Source: Gp6-AA40 sp963742105 (lineage in GTDB: Bacteria; Acidobacteriota; Vicinamibacteria; Vicinamibacterales; UBA2999). Taken from it: a stretch of DNA of 64,000 nt. The translations under genes were made by a program, and so were the position numbers. Shown here piece by piece: positions 25,557-34,816 of this stretch. The DNA is taken from positions 186,001-250,000 of the forward strand of contig CAVUKN010000002.1 of assembly GCA_963742105.1 (NCBI GenBank), written 5' to 3'. Numbering within the stretch: position 1 is the first letter of the stretch; every line of letters begins with the position of its first letter. The notes below the pieces were generated by a model, which made no database searches, was not told where the DNA came from, and was given only the letters and a program-made list of their open reading frames with translations.

Positions 25557-28112
25557 ATGCTGGACCAATGGATCTTTCTCTGCTACCGCCGGAAGGACAG
25601 CGCCGATCAGGCGACGCGGATCTTCGACGCCCTGAACGTCCGTTTCCCGGGAGAAGTCTTCAAAGACGTCGAGAGCATCGACATCGGCGCCAATTGGATC
25701 GAGACACTCAGGCAGTCGGTTCTCTCGGCCGAAGTGCTGGTGGTGGTCATCGGACCCGAGTGGCAGACGATGACCGGCGAGCGCGGGCCACGCATCGCCG
25801 ATCCGGGGGACTACGTCCATATCGAGGTGAAAACAGCGCTGGATCACGACCTGCACATCATCCCCGTGCTGCTCGAAGGCGGGCAGATGCCGTCGCCGCG
25901 CACCCTGCCGCCGCCGCTCGAAAGGCTCCTCCATCGGCAGGCCTTGCCGTTGCGCGACGCGACATTCGACCAGGACCTGGGTCGTCTGATCGGCAGACTC
26001 GAACGGGTTCGAGCCGAAGTGGCACGCGTGCGCGACAATGCCGATCGCCAGGCATCGGCGCGCGAGCAGCAGGAACTGTCGGCGAGACGGCTCGCTGCCT
26101 ACGCGGAGGCAACGGCCGTCAAACGCCGGGCGCTGCCACGGGCCGGATTGCTAGCGCTCGAGTCGATGCTGCGTTTTCCGCTCCCTGGTGCACACAACGT
26201 CCTGCGACAGGTTCGTGCCGGGCTTCCCCGCGTCGACGGTGAACTGGCGCATGCCGCACGCGTCACCGCGGTTGCGGAAAGCACGAGTGGCCGGTGGATC
26301 GCGACCGGCGCGGCTGACGGTGTCGTGAAGGTCTGGGATGCTGTGACGTTGATGCCGCTGCTGGAACGGCATACCGGTGGACAGGTCGAGGCGCTCGCAT
26401 TCGGCGGCGGCGAGCCGTGGCTGGCCGCGTCGAGCGCCGATGCGAAGGTCACGGTGTGGGACCTGCCCGCGGGCGCGCCACTCGCGTCATTCGACACGAA
26501 GGATCCCGTCGTGAAGCTGCTGGTGCAATCCGACACGTCCGGGACCAGCCTCGTCGCCCTCTCGCGCGAAATGAGTCACGGCCAGATGTACATCTGGTCA
26601 TCCAGCGACTGGGCCCTGCGCTGGAACCTCGGCATGGTGCGAGATGTCGCCGGCCAGGGGCAGCAGCAGATCATCGCGGTGGCATGGGGCGACCGCATTG
26701 TCGTGGCGCACACGCAGACCGGCCAGCCTTTCGCCAACTTCCCCCTCGAGGCGACAGCAATGGCCGTCGCCTGGCACGAGTCATATCAGTTGTTCGCCGC
26801 GATCGCGATGGATGGCGCGCTGTGGCGCGGGTTCCTGGCGCAGACGGTGGCAGACAAAGTCGAATGGCGCTGTGAACGCGTCGCCGGGACCTTCAGCCAG
26901 ATCTCTCCTCTCGCCTTCAGCCCCGCGGCTGCCTGGCTGGCGGTCGCCGGCGACAGCGGGCTCGTCGTGCTGAATCTGGAAAATTCCGGTACGTTGCCGC
27001 TTCCCTTGCAGGGGCAATTCGAACTCGACTTCGTATTCAGTCGCAGCGGGCAGCAGCTGGCGGTGGTGTCTCCCGAAGGTCACGCGGTCACGGTCTGGCG
27101 ACTCCGGGATGGACACGCCGTCGTCGATCTCGCGGTCGAGGACGCGCGGGCGGTCCGATTCGGGACGACGGAGCGTCGTCTCCTCACGGCGAGCCACGAT
27201 AACGCCGCGCGCGTCTGGGAACTGCCCGGCGGCGAGCCGACGCTGTGGACGCGAGGACTGGGAGCGACGCAGGGGTTCGCCTTCAGCCCACGCGGAGACC
27301 TGCTCGCATGGTGGGGTAAGGAGGTCGCCCCGAATCACCTCGTGCGCGCGAGCGAAACCACGGTAGCGGTGCTCAAGTCTGCCGATGGCGACACCGTCCT
27401 CTCGATGAAACACGACGGGCTGATTGAGGCCATCGCGTTCGACGCCGATAATCACTTCGTGGCACTACGGTCGGGTGACCAGACGCGCGTATTCGACCTG
27501 CCCGCTGGTCACGAGGCACCGGCGATGAGTTCCGCGGCGGCCGGATGGTTTGCCGTGCAACTCTCACCGGCGCCATCGCTGCCCGACTCGCTCGCCGAAC
27601 GCGACACGTTGCAGTCGGTCCATAGCGGCAACGGCGCCTGGCTCATCACGCTTCACCCCGGGCGGGTACGGGTGTGGGATCGACTGGCAATGGCCGAACT
27701 CACGCAGTTTCCGGTCCCCACGGACACGACGGGGATCGCCCTCAGTCCCGATGACCGCTACCTGGCGATCGGCAGCGGCGACGGCGATTTGCAGATCCGG
27801 GCTATGCCGGGCGGCGAGGAGGTGGCGGTGCTGCCGCACGATGGCGCCGTGACCCGGTTCGCCTTCTCGCCCGATGGCAACTTCATCGTCTCAGCCGGCG
27901 TCGATGCGTTCGCAATTCTGATGTGGATCGTGTCGCCGGACCTCCTGATGGACGACGTCCGGCGGCGGCTCGATCGCGATCTCTCGCGCGATGAATGGGA
28001 GCTGTATGTCGGCCACGAACCGTATGCGGAAACGCGAGTCAGCACGTCGACACGTCTCCGGGCGCGCGACCGGAAGGCGGCAACGGGCGGACCCGCGCCT
28101 CTCATTGTGTGA
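25557..28112 (+). CDS. TIR domain fused to WD40 beta-propeller
   Basis: An 851-residue cytoplasmic protein. Residues ~4-130 are a bacterial TIR domain: WIFLCYRRKDSADQATRIFD, FKDVESIDIGANWIETLRQS, VVVIGPEW and DYVHIEVKTALDHDLHIIPV. The Glu in HIEVK is a candidate NADase catalytic residue. A coiled-coil-like helix (~135-170) and a short helical region precede about a dozen WD40 blades (for example AADGVVKVWD, SADAKVTVWDLPAGAP, ASHDNAARVWELPGGEP and GDLQIRAMPGGEEV). The end (VRRRLDRDLSRDEWELYVG) is a tail seen in other bacterial WD40 signalling proteins. TIR domains signal by cleaving NAD or by self-assembly; the propeller would sense a partner. A link to the upstream kinase is inferred from position. 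Confidence 0.9.
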   Translation: MLDQWIFLCYRRKDSADQATRIFDALNVRFPGEVFKDVESIDIGANWIETLRQSVLSAEVLVVVIGPEWQTMTGERGPRIADPGDYVHIEVKTALDHDLHIIPVLLEGGQMPSPRTLPPPLERLLHRQALPLRDATFDQDLGRLIGRLERVRAEVARVRDNADRQASAREQQELSARRLAAYAEATAVKRRALPRAGLLALESMLRFPLPGAHNVLRQVRAGLPRVDGELAHAARVTAVAESTSGRWIATGAADGVVKVWDAVTLMPLLERHTGGQVEALAFGGGEPWLAASSADAKVTVWDLPAGAPLASFDTKDPVVKLLVQSDTSGTSLVALSREMSHGQMYIWSSSDWALRWNLGMVRDVAGQGQQQIIAVAWGDRIVVAHTQTGQPFANFPLEATAMAVAWHESYQLFAAIAMDGALWRGFLAQTVADKVEWRCERVAGTFSQISPLAFSPAAAWLAVAGDSGLVVLNLENSGTLPLPLQGQFELDFVFSRSGQQLAVVSPEGHAVTVWRLRDGHAVVDLAVEDARAVRFGTTERRLLTASHDNAARVWELPGGEPTLWTRGLGATQGFAFSPRGDLLAWWGKEVAPNHLVRASETTVAVLKSADGDTVLSMKHDGLIEAIAFDADNHFVALRSGDQTRVFDLPAGHEAPAMSSAAAGWFAVQLSPAPSLPDSLAERDTLQSVHSGNGAWLITLHPGRVRVWDRLAMAELTQFPVPTDTTGIALSPDDRYLAIGSGDGDLQIRAMPGGEEVAVLPHDGAVTRFAFSPDGNFIVSAGVDAFAILMWIVSPDLLMDDVRRRLDRDLSRDEWELYVGHEPYAETRVSTSTRLRARDRKAATGGPAPLIV

Positions 28113-28119
28113 GACGCCG

Positions 28120-29094
28120 TTAGAAATGGAAGCCGAGGTTCAGGAAGAACTCGTTGGTATCGTTGTCGGGTTCGTAGGCACCGAGCTGCTCGCGGGCGGG
28201 GATGCCATTGACCGTGAACGTCGCGGTCGTCTCGCTGACGTTCGAAGCGCTGACCCGCCAGTGGAGATATGACGGCTCGACCGACCAGCGATTCGTGAAC
28301 TCATATTTCGCGCTGGCACGCAGTCCCCAGCCGCGATGCTGATCGAACGAGAGGTCGGTCAGCCCGTTGATGGTGAAGGCCGGCGCTGTCGGAGTCGCCG
28401 GCACGTCTCCACCCCCGAGTTTCGACTCCCGCGTCGTCTGCCATCCGTGCAGCAGAAGGTCGTACTCCACCCTGAAGTTCAACGCGCTGCGTGACGCCAC
28501 CGGCGTGCGCGCCGTTACACCAAGCGGCAGATACAGATAGTTGTCGATCCGGAATCCCGACACTCCGGTTGTTCCATTCGACAGGTGACGAAGACCCAGC
28601 CCGGCATCGGGTGCCACGCCCCACTTCCGGGTCATGAAATCTCTGCCGACGAGACCACGACCGTCCACGTACCAGTCGACGTCGCCACTCTCACTGCAGG
28701 GCGAATAGTCGCCCAGATCCAACGCATACCCGTTCGGCGAACTGCTGTCCGGCCGGATCAGATAAGGCGCACACCAGCCGTCGTATGTCGCAGCACCTCC
28801 GACGCCACGGACGTCGCCCTGCGCAAACCAATGCCTGCGCCGGTTCAGCGACAGCGTGGCCGTGTACTCGCCCCCGAACTTTGGACCGTGGATTGAGATG
28901 CTCTGCGCGCCCGGCTCGGTGTAGGTGTAGTGGCCGATGCTGACGTTCAGTTCGTGTCCCGTTCGGGTAGCCAGACGGTCATCGAGGTCGGCGGCAGGTG
29001 CCGGTGGTGCAGGCGGCGCCGCGGGCTTCGACGCCTGGGCCAGCGCCCGCGATGACACCACCGCCAGGACGCCGGCAAGAATGAACAGCCTCAT
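28120..29094 (-). CDS. Outer-membrane beta-barrel protein (porin/OmpA-barrel-like), unknown substrate
   Basis: A 324-residue protein from the ATG at 29094 with signal peptide MRLFILAGVLAVVSSRALAQ, a Pro/Ala-rich linker, then alternating hydrophobic strands with Tyr/Trp girdles (ELNVSIGHYTYTEP, YTATLSLNRRRHWFAQGDVR, LNFRVEYDLLLHGWQTTRES, WGLRASAKYEFTNRWSVEPS). The terminal residue is Phe (FFLNLGFHF), the outer-membrane insertion signature. Two Cys (DGWCAPYL, YSPCSESG) may form a loop disulfide. It is convergent with the TIR-WD40 gene, 7 bp apart. The substrate is unknown. Confidence 0.8.
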   Translation of the reverse strand: MRLFILAGVLAVVSSRALAQASKPAAPPAPPAPAADLDDRLATRTGHELNVSIGHYTYTEPGAQSISIHGPKFGGEYTATLSLNRRRHWFAQGDVRGVGGAATYDGWCAPYLIRPDSSSPNGYALDLGDYSPCSESGDVDWYVDGRGLVGRDFMTRKWGVAPDAGLGLRHLSNGTTGVSGFRIDNYLYLPLGVTARTPVASRSALNFRVEYDLLLHGWQTTRESKLGGGDVPATPTAPAFTINGLTDLSFDQHRGWGLRASAKYEFTNRWSVEPSYLHWRVSASNVSETTATFTVNGIPAREQLGAYEPDNDTNEFFLNLGFHF

Positions 29095-29149
29095 ACGGGC
29101 GCTTACACATCTTGCGGCGGTTTCGGCCGGCGCAGTCGATCGAAAGACC

Positions 29150-29539
29150 TCAGGGTTTCGGCTCAAGGCTCTGGATCAACGCCATGATGTTGCCCTCGCT
29201 ATCCGTGAACCAGGCATTCTTGGCCCCGCCGGCAACGGCGATACCGTTGTGCGTCTTCATGCCCGGCAGGTCGTATTCCTCGAATGTCACACCGCGGGCC
29301 TTGAGCTCCGCCACCTCACTCTCGATGTCCTCGACCTGCCAGAACGCCTGGCTCGCCTTGTTGGTACCGGCATTCCTGGTCGGGTACAGAAAACAGGCGG
29401 TGCCGCCCGCGAATTCGTAGACGACGCCACCGGCGATCTCACGTGCCGGCTTCAATCCAACCTTCTCTTCATAGAACGTGCGCGCGCGAGCCACGTTGGT
29501 CGCGGGGATGTAGGCGTACATCGGCGAGCGCTGCAGCAT
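29150..29539 (-). CDS. VOC family protein (single glyoxalase-like domain)
   Basis: A 129-residue cytosolic protein with one VOC module: SPMYAYIPATNVARARTFYE at the start, CFLYPTRNAGTNKASQAFWQ in the middle, and WFTDSEGNIMALIQS at the end. A strong ribosome binding site (AGGAGGT) precedes the ATG at 29539. Single-module VOC proteins usually dimerise to build the metal site. The substrate is unknown; antibiotic binding and lyase activity both occur in the fold. Its upstream neighbour on the same strand is the small membrane protein at 29571-29945, 31 bp away, so they may be an operon. Confidence 0.9.
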   Translation of the reverse strand: MLQRSPMYAYIPATNVARARTFYEEKVGLKPAREIAGGVVYEFAGGTACFLYPTRNAGTNKASQAFWQVEDIESEVAELKARGVTFEEYDLPGMKTHNGIAVAGGAKNAWFTDSEGNIMALIQSLEPKP

Positions 29540-29570
29540 GGGACCTCCTGGACTGAGTGTGCCACGGCTC

Positions 29571-29945
29571 TCACGCCGCGTACCGGGGAGTCTTCACCAG
29601 CGCGATCACGAAGAGCACACCAAGGAACAGGTCGATGCCACCGAAGACCAGCATGCCGGACGCGAGGTGCCCGAACAGAAAGAGCGTCAGCACCGTTGCG
29701 ACCCACGCGACCTTCTCCGCGATGGCGGCCCACATCAACGGACGGTACCGGACCGGATCGGAAGCAAGGACGAGGAACGCAAGCTGCCACGCCGTGGTCA
29801 CACCGGCAAAGCCGTAGTAGAACTCCGGGTGCGTAGCGGCTGGCGGGTACTGGCGCTCGAACTCGGCGCGCACGAAGAACATCGGCGGCACGATCAGCAG
29901 GCCCCAGATACCGGCAAAGAGAAAGACGCGCTTCGCGAAATACAT
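29571..29945 (-). CDS. Small four-helix membrane protein, unknown function
   Basis: A 124-residue protein from the ATG at 29945 (MYFAKRVFLFAGIWGLLIVP) with about four transmembrane helices: residues 6-24, a central TTAWQLAFLVLAS, a third IAEKVAWVATVLTLFLF and a last MLVFGGIDLFLGVLFVIALV. The frame is open upstream, but the upstream part is low-complexity and charged. I recognise no named family. It lies 31 bp upstream of the VOC gene on the same strand. Confidence 0.75.
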   Translation of the reverse strand: MYFAKRVFLFAGIWGLLIVPPMFFVRAEFERQYPPAATHPEFYYGFAGVTTAWQLAFLVLASDPVRYRPLMWAAIAEKVAWVATVLTLFLFGHLASGMLVFGGIDLFLGVLFVIALVKTPRYAA

Positions 29946-30119
29946 AGCGGCCTCGGTCAACCCTGAGCGGGCGCAACCAGCCTCGTCCGGCGGCGGGCGC
30001 GCCGCCCTGCCGCCAGCATATCCGTTGTTGTGGTTCTGGTCTCGGTTGTGATCGCGTGAGTTCTGACTGATCGCGCGAGGCGGACCTGGCAAGGCCCGCC
30101 CGGCGTGTTCCGCGTGAGA

Positions 30120-33100
30120 TCAGAAGTCGATTGTGAGGTTCCAGCGGATGAACCGCGGCGTGTAGACCGCCGTCGGGTTGTCCCACGTTCCGCCCTGCGC
30201 GGTGTTGCCAACGCTGAACTGATACGTGTTCTCGTACGTCGTCGTGTAGTTGGTGTTCAACAGGTTACTGAGATCGACCCCGAGATCCAGACGCTTCGAC
30301 GCGAATCGGAAGATCTTGGCAAACCGCATGTCGATCTGGGTCCGCCGATTGTCGGCAAACAGCCGATGGTCGGTGTCCAGCACGTTGACCGTCGTGTTGC
30401 CCGTCAATTGCGCTCCCGGCGGCAGTCGTCCCGCGGCAGCAAGAATCACCGAGTTGGGAATCGTCCAATTCGCGGTTCGCTCGAACGGTGGCTGCGATCG
30501 GACGGTGCCGCTGATCAGCACGTCGACCTTGGGCACGGTGTAGGACGCCAGACCGCGCACGGTCGTCTGGAACGGAAACGCGTTGTGACAGCTGCGCAGG
30601 TCTTTGATCAGCGTTTGTGTGGTTGCGTCGATGTTCTGGTCGGTGGCACACGTGTCAATCACCGACCGTCCGGTCTGCGTGCCGAGCTGCATGGTCAGCC
30701 CCTGACGTAGACGCGTCATCAGCGTGAAATCGACGCCGTGCCAGTAGTTGGTCTGCTCCGGACCGAAATCGGTTTCGAACGTGACGTAGTTCTTCGTGCC
30801 GCGATCGGAAGCCGCCTGAGTCACGAGTTGCAGGTTGATCGGGTAGCCGCCGCCATCCGGGAGGCGCGGATCGAGTGGCGCGGTGAGCGTGAAGGCGTCG
30901 TAGTCCGTGGGACCGCGCAGCGTGTTGTCAGTGACTTTGTTGCCCTTGAACCAGCGGCGGTTGTAGGCCACCTCCACCGACATCCGCGGAATCACCTGCT
31001 GCTGCACCGTGATGCCCCATTGCCAGTCGTTCTGACGAACGCCCCAGCCCTCGAGCGTCGCCGGGTTCACCTGCGTAATGTTGCCCGACACCTGGCCGAA
31101 GTTCACGGAGTCGCCGGTCACCTGGGCACACTCGCCGTTGTCGGCGAAGTTCATGATGTCGCAGTCGATCACCTTGTTGTCCCGGCGCGGGTCGCCAACG
31201 GCATAAAAGCGATCGTTCCAGTTGCGGGTGCCGGTGCGGACGATGCGAGCCGCCGGACTGTTGCTGGTGTACTCGCTGTCGTTCGTGGCCGAATCAAGGT
31301 AATGACCGAGGTTGAACTTCAGCGCCGTCTTGCCATTGCCGAACAGGTCGTAGGCAGCGCCGAAACGCGGCGTGAGGTCGTTGAACGAGTCGACACCGGG
31401 CGTCCGCGGGAAGCTGATCGGCGCGGCGTTGAAGGGTGACGTCAAGTCGGTCCCGTTGAACTCCGCGGGGGTGAAGCTCCAGGCGCGGTCGTACCGCAAC
31501 GCGCCCTGCAGCGTCAGGCGGCCGCGGGTCCACTTGTCCTGGACGTACACCGCCGCCGTGCCGGTGCGATCCGACTGATGCCATTCCGGCAGGCGCCACG
31601 TGAACTGATTCGGTATCCCGTTGTTGAAGCGGTACGCGAGCTGCTGATCGTTGACGAGGAACCAGTTGTTGACCCGGATGTACTGACCCTGGTAGCCGAC
31701 CTTCATCTCGTGCGAGCCGGTGACGTAGGCCGCGGACGCGCGCCAGCTGTTCGGGTTGGCGTAATTGGGATTCGCGGTGGCGACGCCGCGGTAGACGAAG
31801 TTCGCGCGCGGCGCAAAGGCCAGCCCAGTGGCCGGATTGATCGCGGTGGACTGCTCAGTCACCGGAATCAGATTCATGATGCCGTCCGGCGCCGGCCGGC
31901 CGGTCGTTCCGCCGCGGAACATGAAGCGCGTGAAGCCCGCCTCGAGGAGCAGCTTGTTGGTCATCGGCGCCGTCCAGATCGGCTGGTTGACGTGATACGG
32001 AAGATTGCCGAAGTACAGTGGGTTCGCTTCCGGAGACGGCGCCGTCGAACCAGCGCCGATCGCCACCCAGTCGTCACCGCGATCATTGCAACCGTTGTGG
32101 CTGTCCACCTTCAGCGTCGAGCCCTCACAGCGGCGCTGGTACTCCTGGTTGTAGGTGATGCGATGCTTCCCGAACTGTGCGGTGATCCTGCCGATGTACG
32201 ACGTGCGCCCCTGCAGCGTGCGCGTCGTCACGCTCGGGTCGGCGACCCAGTCCCAGCGGGTGGCGTCGAACGAATTCGCGTTGTAGACGACACCAGGCAC
32301 CGCTGCCGCCGTGTCGAGGCGGCGCCAGCTGCCGAAGAACCAGAGGTGGTCGCGTTTGATCGGTCCGCCGTACGACGCGCTGGCGTCGTAGGAATTGATG
32401 ATCCCGGGCGTTTCGGTAAGGCCGACCGCTCGCAGCTCGTCGTCGAGGTTGTCCCCGCGTGACCAGTCGCCCGCGTTGTTGACGAACGCATTGCCACGGA
32501 ACACGTTGCCGCCCGACCGCGGCACCAGATTCATCACCGGCCCGCCGATATCCGTTTCGCCGAGGCCGCCGGCGACGGCCACGGAGATCTCGTCGACATT
32601 GACCGAGTCCAGGATGTAGGTTGACACGCCGCCGCCGTTGAACGGCGCCGCGATCGTCATCCCGTTGATCGTCATTCGCCCTTCGTTGATCGGACCGCCG
32701 CGCGCGGCGAAGAACGTCATCGTTGGCGAGGCCGCCAGCGCGCCGTCGTTGACCACCAGGCCCGGGACCGCGTTGAGCAGCGTGCCGACCGAACGGTTGC
32801 CGGGAACGGACTGCACCACTTCCGAGCTCAGGACGGTCTCGCGTTGCGTGCTCTGGACGTCAACGACTGGCGTCTCGCCGCTGACCGTAACCGTCTCCGT
32901 GAGGGTGCCCACCTGCAGCTCGATTGGTATCGTCAACGTCGTGGTGCCACTCAGCTCGATGCCCTCACGCCTGATGACGTTGAAGCCGGAGAGTCTGAAC
33001 GTGAGCGAATAAGTGCCAGGATTCAGGCCGGGAATGCGATATTGGCCGGTGCCGTCCGAGACGGCGGTGCGCACCTTTTCGATCAGAGCCGGGCTGGCGG

Positions 33101-33233
33101 CTTCTACCGTCACGCCAGGTAGGGCGGCGCCCGACTGGTCCTTGACGGTACCCGTCAGGGTGCCCTGCGCCAGGGCCACGGATGGCAGCAGCAGGACCAC
33201 TGCCACCAAGACAGCTTTCAACGCTCCACGCAT
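30120..33233 (-). CDS. Oar-like TonB-dependent outer-membrane receptor
   Basis: A 1037-residue receptor. A signal peptide (LKAVLVAVVLLLPSVALAQG) is followed by a carboxypeptidase-regulatory-like domain (residues ~24-105, LTGTVKDQSGAALPGVTVEA). A plug segment follows (ETPVVDVQSTQRETVLSSEV, then VPGNRSVGTLLNAVPGLVVN). A long beta-barrel follows and ends in NLTIDF, an aromatic-terminal outer-membrane signal. AGGAGGT lies upstream of the ATG at 33233. The family imports oligosaccharides, peptides or other large ligands using TonB; the ligand here is unknown. It is one of four related receptors in the window. Confidence 0.93.
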   Translation of the reverse strand: MRGALKAVLVAVVLLLPSVALAQGTLTGTVKDQSGAALPGVTVEAASPALIEKVRTAVSDGTGQYRIPGLNPGTYSLTFRLSGFNVIRREGIELSGTTTLTIPIELQVGTLTETVTVSGETPVVDVQSTQRETVLSSEVVQSVPGNRSVGTLLNAVPGLVVNDGALAASPTMTFFAARGGPINEGRMTINGMTIAAPFNGGGVSTYILDSVNVDEISVAVAGGLGETDIGGPVMNLVPRSGGNVFRGNAFVNNAGDWSRGDNLDDELRAVGLTETPGIINSYDASASYGGPIKRDHLWFFGSWRRLDTAAAVPGVVYNANSFDATRWDWVADPSVTTRTLQGRTSYIGRITAQFGKHRITYNQEYQRRCEGSTLKVDSHNGCNDRGDDWVAIGAGSTAPSPEANPLYFGNLPYHVNQPIWTAPMTNKLLLEAGFTRFMFRGGTTGRPAPDGIMNLIPVTEQSTAINPATGLAFAPRANFVYRGVATANPNYANPNSWRASAAYVTGSHEMKVGYQGQYIRVNNWFLVNDQQLAYRFNNGIPNQFTWRLPEWHQSDRTGTAAVYVQDKWTRGRLTLQGALRYDRAWSFTPAEFNGTDLTSPFNAAPISFPRTPGVDSFNDLTPRFGAAYDLFGNGKTALKFNLGHYLDSATNDSEYTSNSPAARIVRTGTRNWNDRFYAVGDPRRDNKVIDCDIMNFADNGECAQVTGDSVNFGQVSGNITQVNPATLEGWGVRQNDWQWGITVQQQVIPRMSVEVAYNRRWFKGNKVTDNTLRGPTDYDAFTLTAPLDPRLPDGGGYPINLQLVTQAASDRGTKNYVTFETDFGPEQTNYWHGVDFTLMTRLRQGLTMQLGTQTGRSVIDTCATDQNIDATTQTLIKDLRSCHNAFPFQTTVRGLASYTVPKVDVLISGTVRSQPPFERTANWTIPNSVILAAAGRLPPGAQLTGNTTVNVLDTDHRLFADNRRTQIDMRFAKIFRFASKRLDLGVDLSNLLNTNYTTTYENTYQFSVGNTAQGGTWDNPTAVYTPRFIRWNLTIDF

Positions 33234-33436
33234 CGTAACCTCCTTCAGAAACGCGTCACGGCGTCCGGCAGAGTCGGTACCAGGGCGGCGAAGATAAGAA
33301 CGGCTGTCCGATGTATGTGCGGCGATTCAACGCTTTCCGGGTGGGTTTGTCAATGAATTCGGCGGCCGACCTCACCGGGGCCATCACATGCGAGGGCCAC
33401 GCGCGGCGCGTGATGCGATATAAAGATCGGCGGGAC

Positions 33437-33646
33437 ATGAGCTTCTGCGAACACTGCCAGGGACAGCGCTTCGATCGGGCGCAGGTGCTGCGAGCGTTGA
33501 GGGACGCGCGGCGGCAGCTGCGGCAGTCTGGAACGTCGCGGTCAGCCGAGCACGCGCTGGCGCTGGCGATCGAAATGGTCAGGCGGCTGGAGATCCCGCA
33601 CCTCGAGGTCGAGGACGACGACATGACCGGGGCGTCGGTGCACTGA
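33437..33646 (+). CDS. Possible small CxxC protein
   Basis: A 69-residue frame starting MSFCEHCQGQRFDRAQVLRA, with a CxxC near the N-terminus and a helical remainder (ALRDARRQLRQSGTSRSAEH). The frame runs further up to 33311 but the ATG at 33437 gives the more protein-like product. No strong ribosome binding site is seen. The CxxC could bind zinc. It sits between a minus-strand receptor promoter region and the acetyltransferase stop, so it would have its own promoter. Confidence 0.45.
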   Translation: MSFCEHCQGQRFDRAQVLRALRDARRQLRQSGTSRSAEHALALAIEMVRRLEIPHLEVEDDDMTGASVH

Positions 33647-33694
33647 CGTCGATCGGTTCGCTTCTGGTGAGATCTGCGTCGCCGCACACGCGCG

Positions 33695-34816
33695 TCACAC
33701 CTGAATGCGGATCCGGCGGCGATACAGAATTCCGGCGACCGCGATCCACAGGAGCGTGAAGGCGACCGCGAACAGCAGCGACGCCCATTCGACGCGCAGC
33801 GGCCGCAACGCGGGCTCGATCCGTCCCCACACGATCCATCCCTTCGGGGTCGTCCTGCCGGAACTTTGATGAACCCACGGCTGCTCGAGCAGGTGCCCGA
33901 CAACGTCGGACAGGAAGTAGATGGCCAGCGGATTCACGCCGAGCCACACGAACGGACGCGCCCAGGAGCGCCAGCCGGCGACGTCGATGACGACGTACAT
34001 CACGGCCATGACCAGCATCGCGAGGCCGGTCACAACCAGCACGTATGACCCGGTCCACAGTGGTTTGCTCAACGGGAGCACGCGCGCCCAGCCGGCGCCC
34101 GCCGCAAGGGTGACGGCACCGGCGATCACCAGCACGCGGATGCGCACCCAATCCGTGGATACGCGCCGGACGATGTCGCCGAGCAGGGCGCCGATGAGCG
34201 CGGTGGCAGCCGACGGAATAATGCCGAGCAATCCCTCGGGATCGAGCGTCCTCGTCACCGCATGGCTTCCGAGCACGACTGTGTCGAGGTAGCGCGCGAA
34301 GTTGTGCTCGGGAGTCAGAGTGCCCGCCGGAAGCCCGTCGAACGGCACCTGCGTCAGCAGCGCCCAATGACCGATCAAGAGCGCCGCAATCGCCACCACC
34401 CAGCCCGCTTCGTCCAGGTGCAGCACGAGGACCGAAGCGACCAGATACGCCAGAGCGATCCGCTGCAGGATCCCGGGAATCCGCAGCGGCGCCACCGACG
34501 GTAGCGCGGCAACAGCGTTCAGCACGAGGCCGAGCACAATCAGCCACGCCACTCGCCGGAGGATCCGGCCATACAGGCGCGTTCGCGCGTGGCCCTGCTC
34601 ATGACGACGGGCGAGCGCAAACGGCATCGCGAATCCCATGATGAAGATGAACCAGGGGAACACGAGGTCGGCGGCAGTGATGCCGGTCCAGTACGCGTGC
34701 AGCAGCGGGGCAAACACGCTGCCCCAGTCACCCGGGTTGTTGACCAGGATCATCGCGGCGATGGTCACGCCGCGGAAGACGTCGAGCGATTCGAGATGGT
34801 GCGCGGCGATCTTCAC
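33695..34816 (-). CDS. Heparan-alpha-glucosaminide N-acetyltransferase-like membrane protein (NagX/DUF5009 type)
   Basis: A 373-residue polytopic protein beginning with the family signature LESLDVFRGVTIAAMILVNN, then YWTGITAADLVFPWFIFIMG and about ten further transmembrane helices. Relatives transfer an acetyl group from acetyl-CoA across the membrane to amino sugars. It starts from a GTG at 34816 whose last two bases form part of the TGA stop of the upstream deacetylase frame (GTGA overlap), which implies translational coupling. The deacetylase/acetyltransferase pairing suggests handling of N-acetylated sugars in the envelope, by inference. Confidence 0.88.
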   Translation of the reverse strand: MKIAAHHLESLDVFRGVTIAAMILVNNPGDWGSVFAPLLHAYWTGITAADLVFPWFIFIMGFAMPFALARRHEQGHARTRLYGRILRRVAWLIVLGLVLNAVAALPSVAPLRIPGILQRIALAYLVASVLVLHLDEAGWVVAIAALLIGHWALLTQVPFDGLPAGTLTPEHNFARYLDTVVLGSHAVTRTLDPEGLLGIIPSAATALIGALLGDIVRRVSTDWVRIRVLVIAGAVTLAAGAGWARVLPLSKPLWTGSYVLVVTGLAMLVMAVMYVVIDVAGWRSWARPFVWLGVNPLAIYFLSDVVGHLLEQPWVHQSSGRTTPKGWIVWGRIEPALRPLRVEWASLLFAVAFTLLWIAVAGILYRRRIRIQV

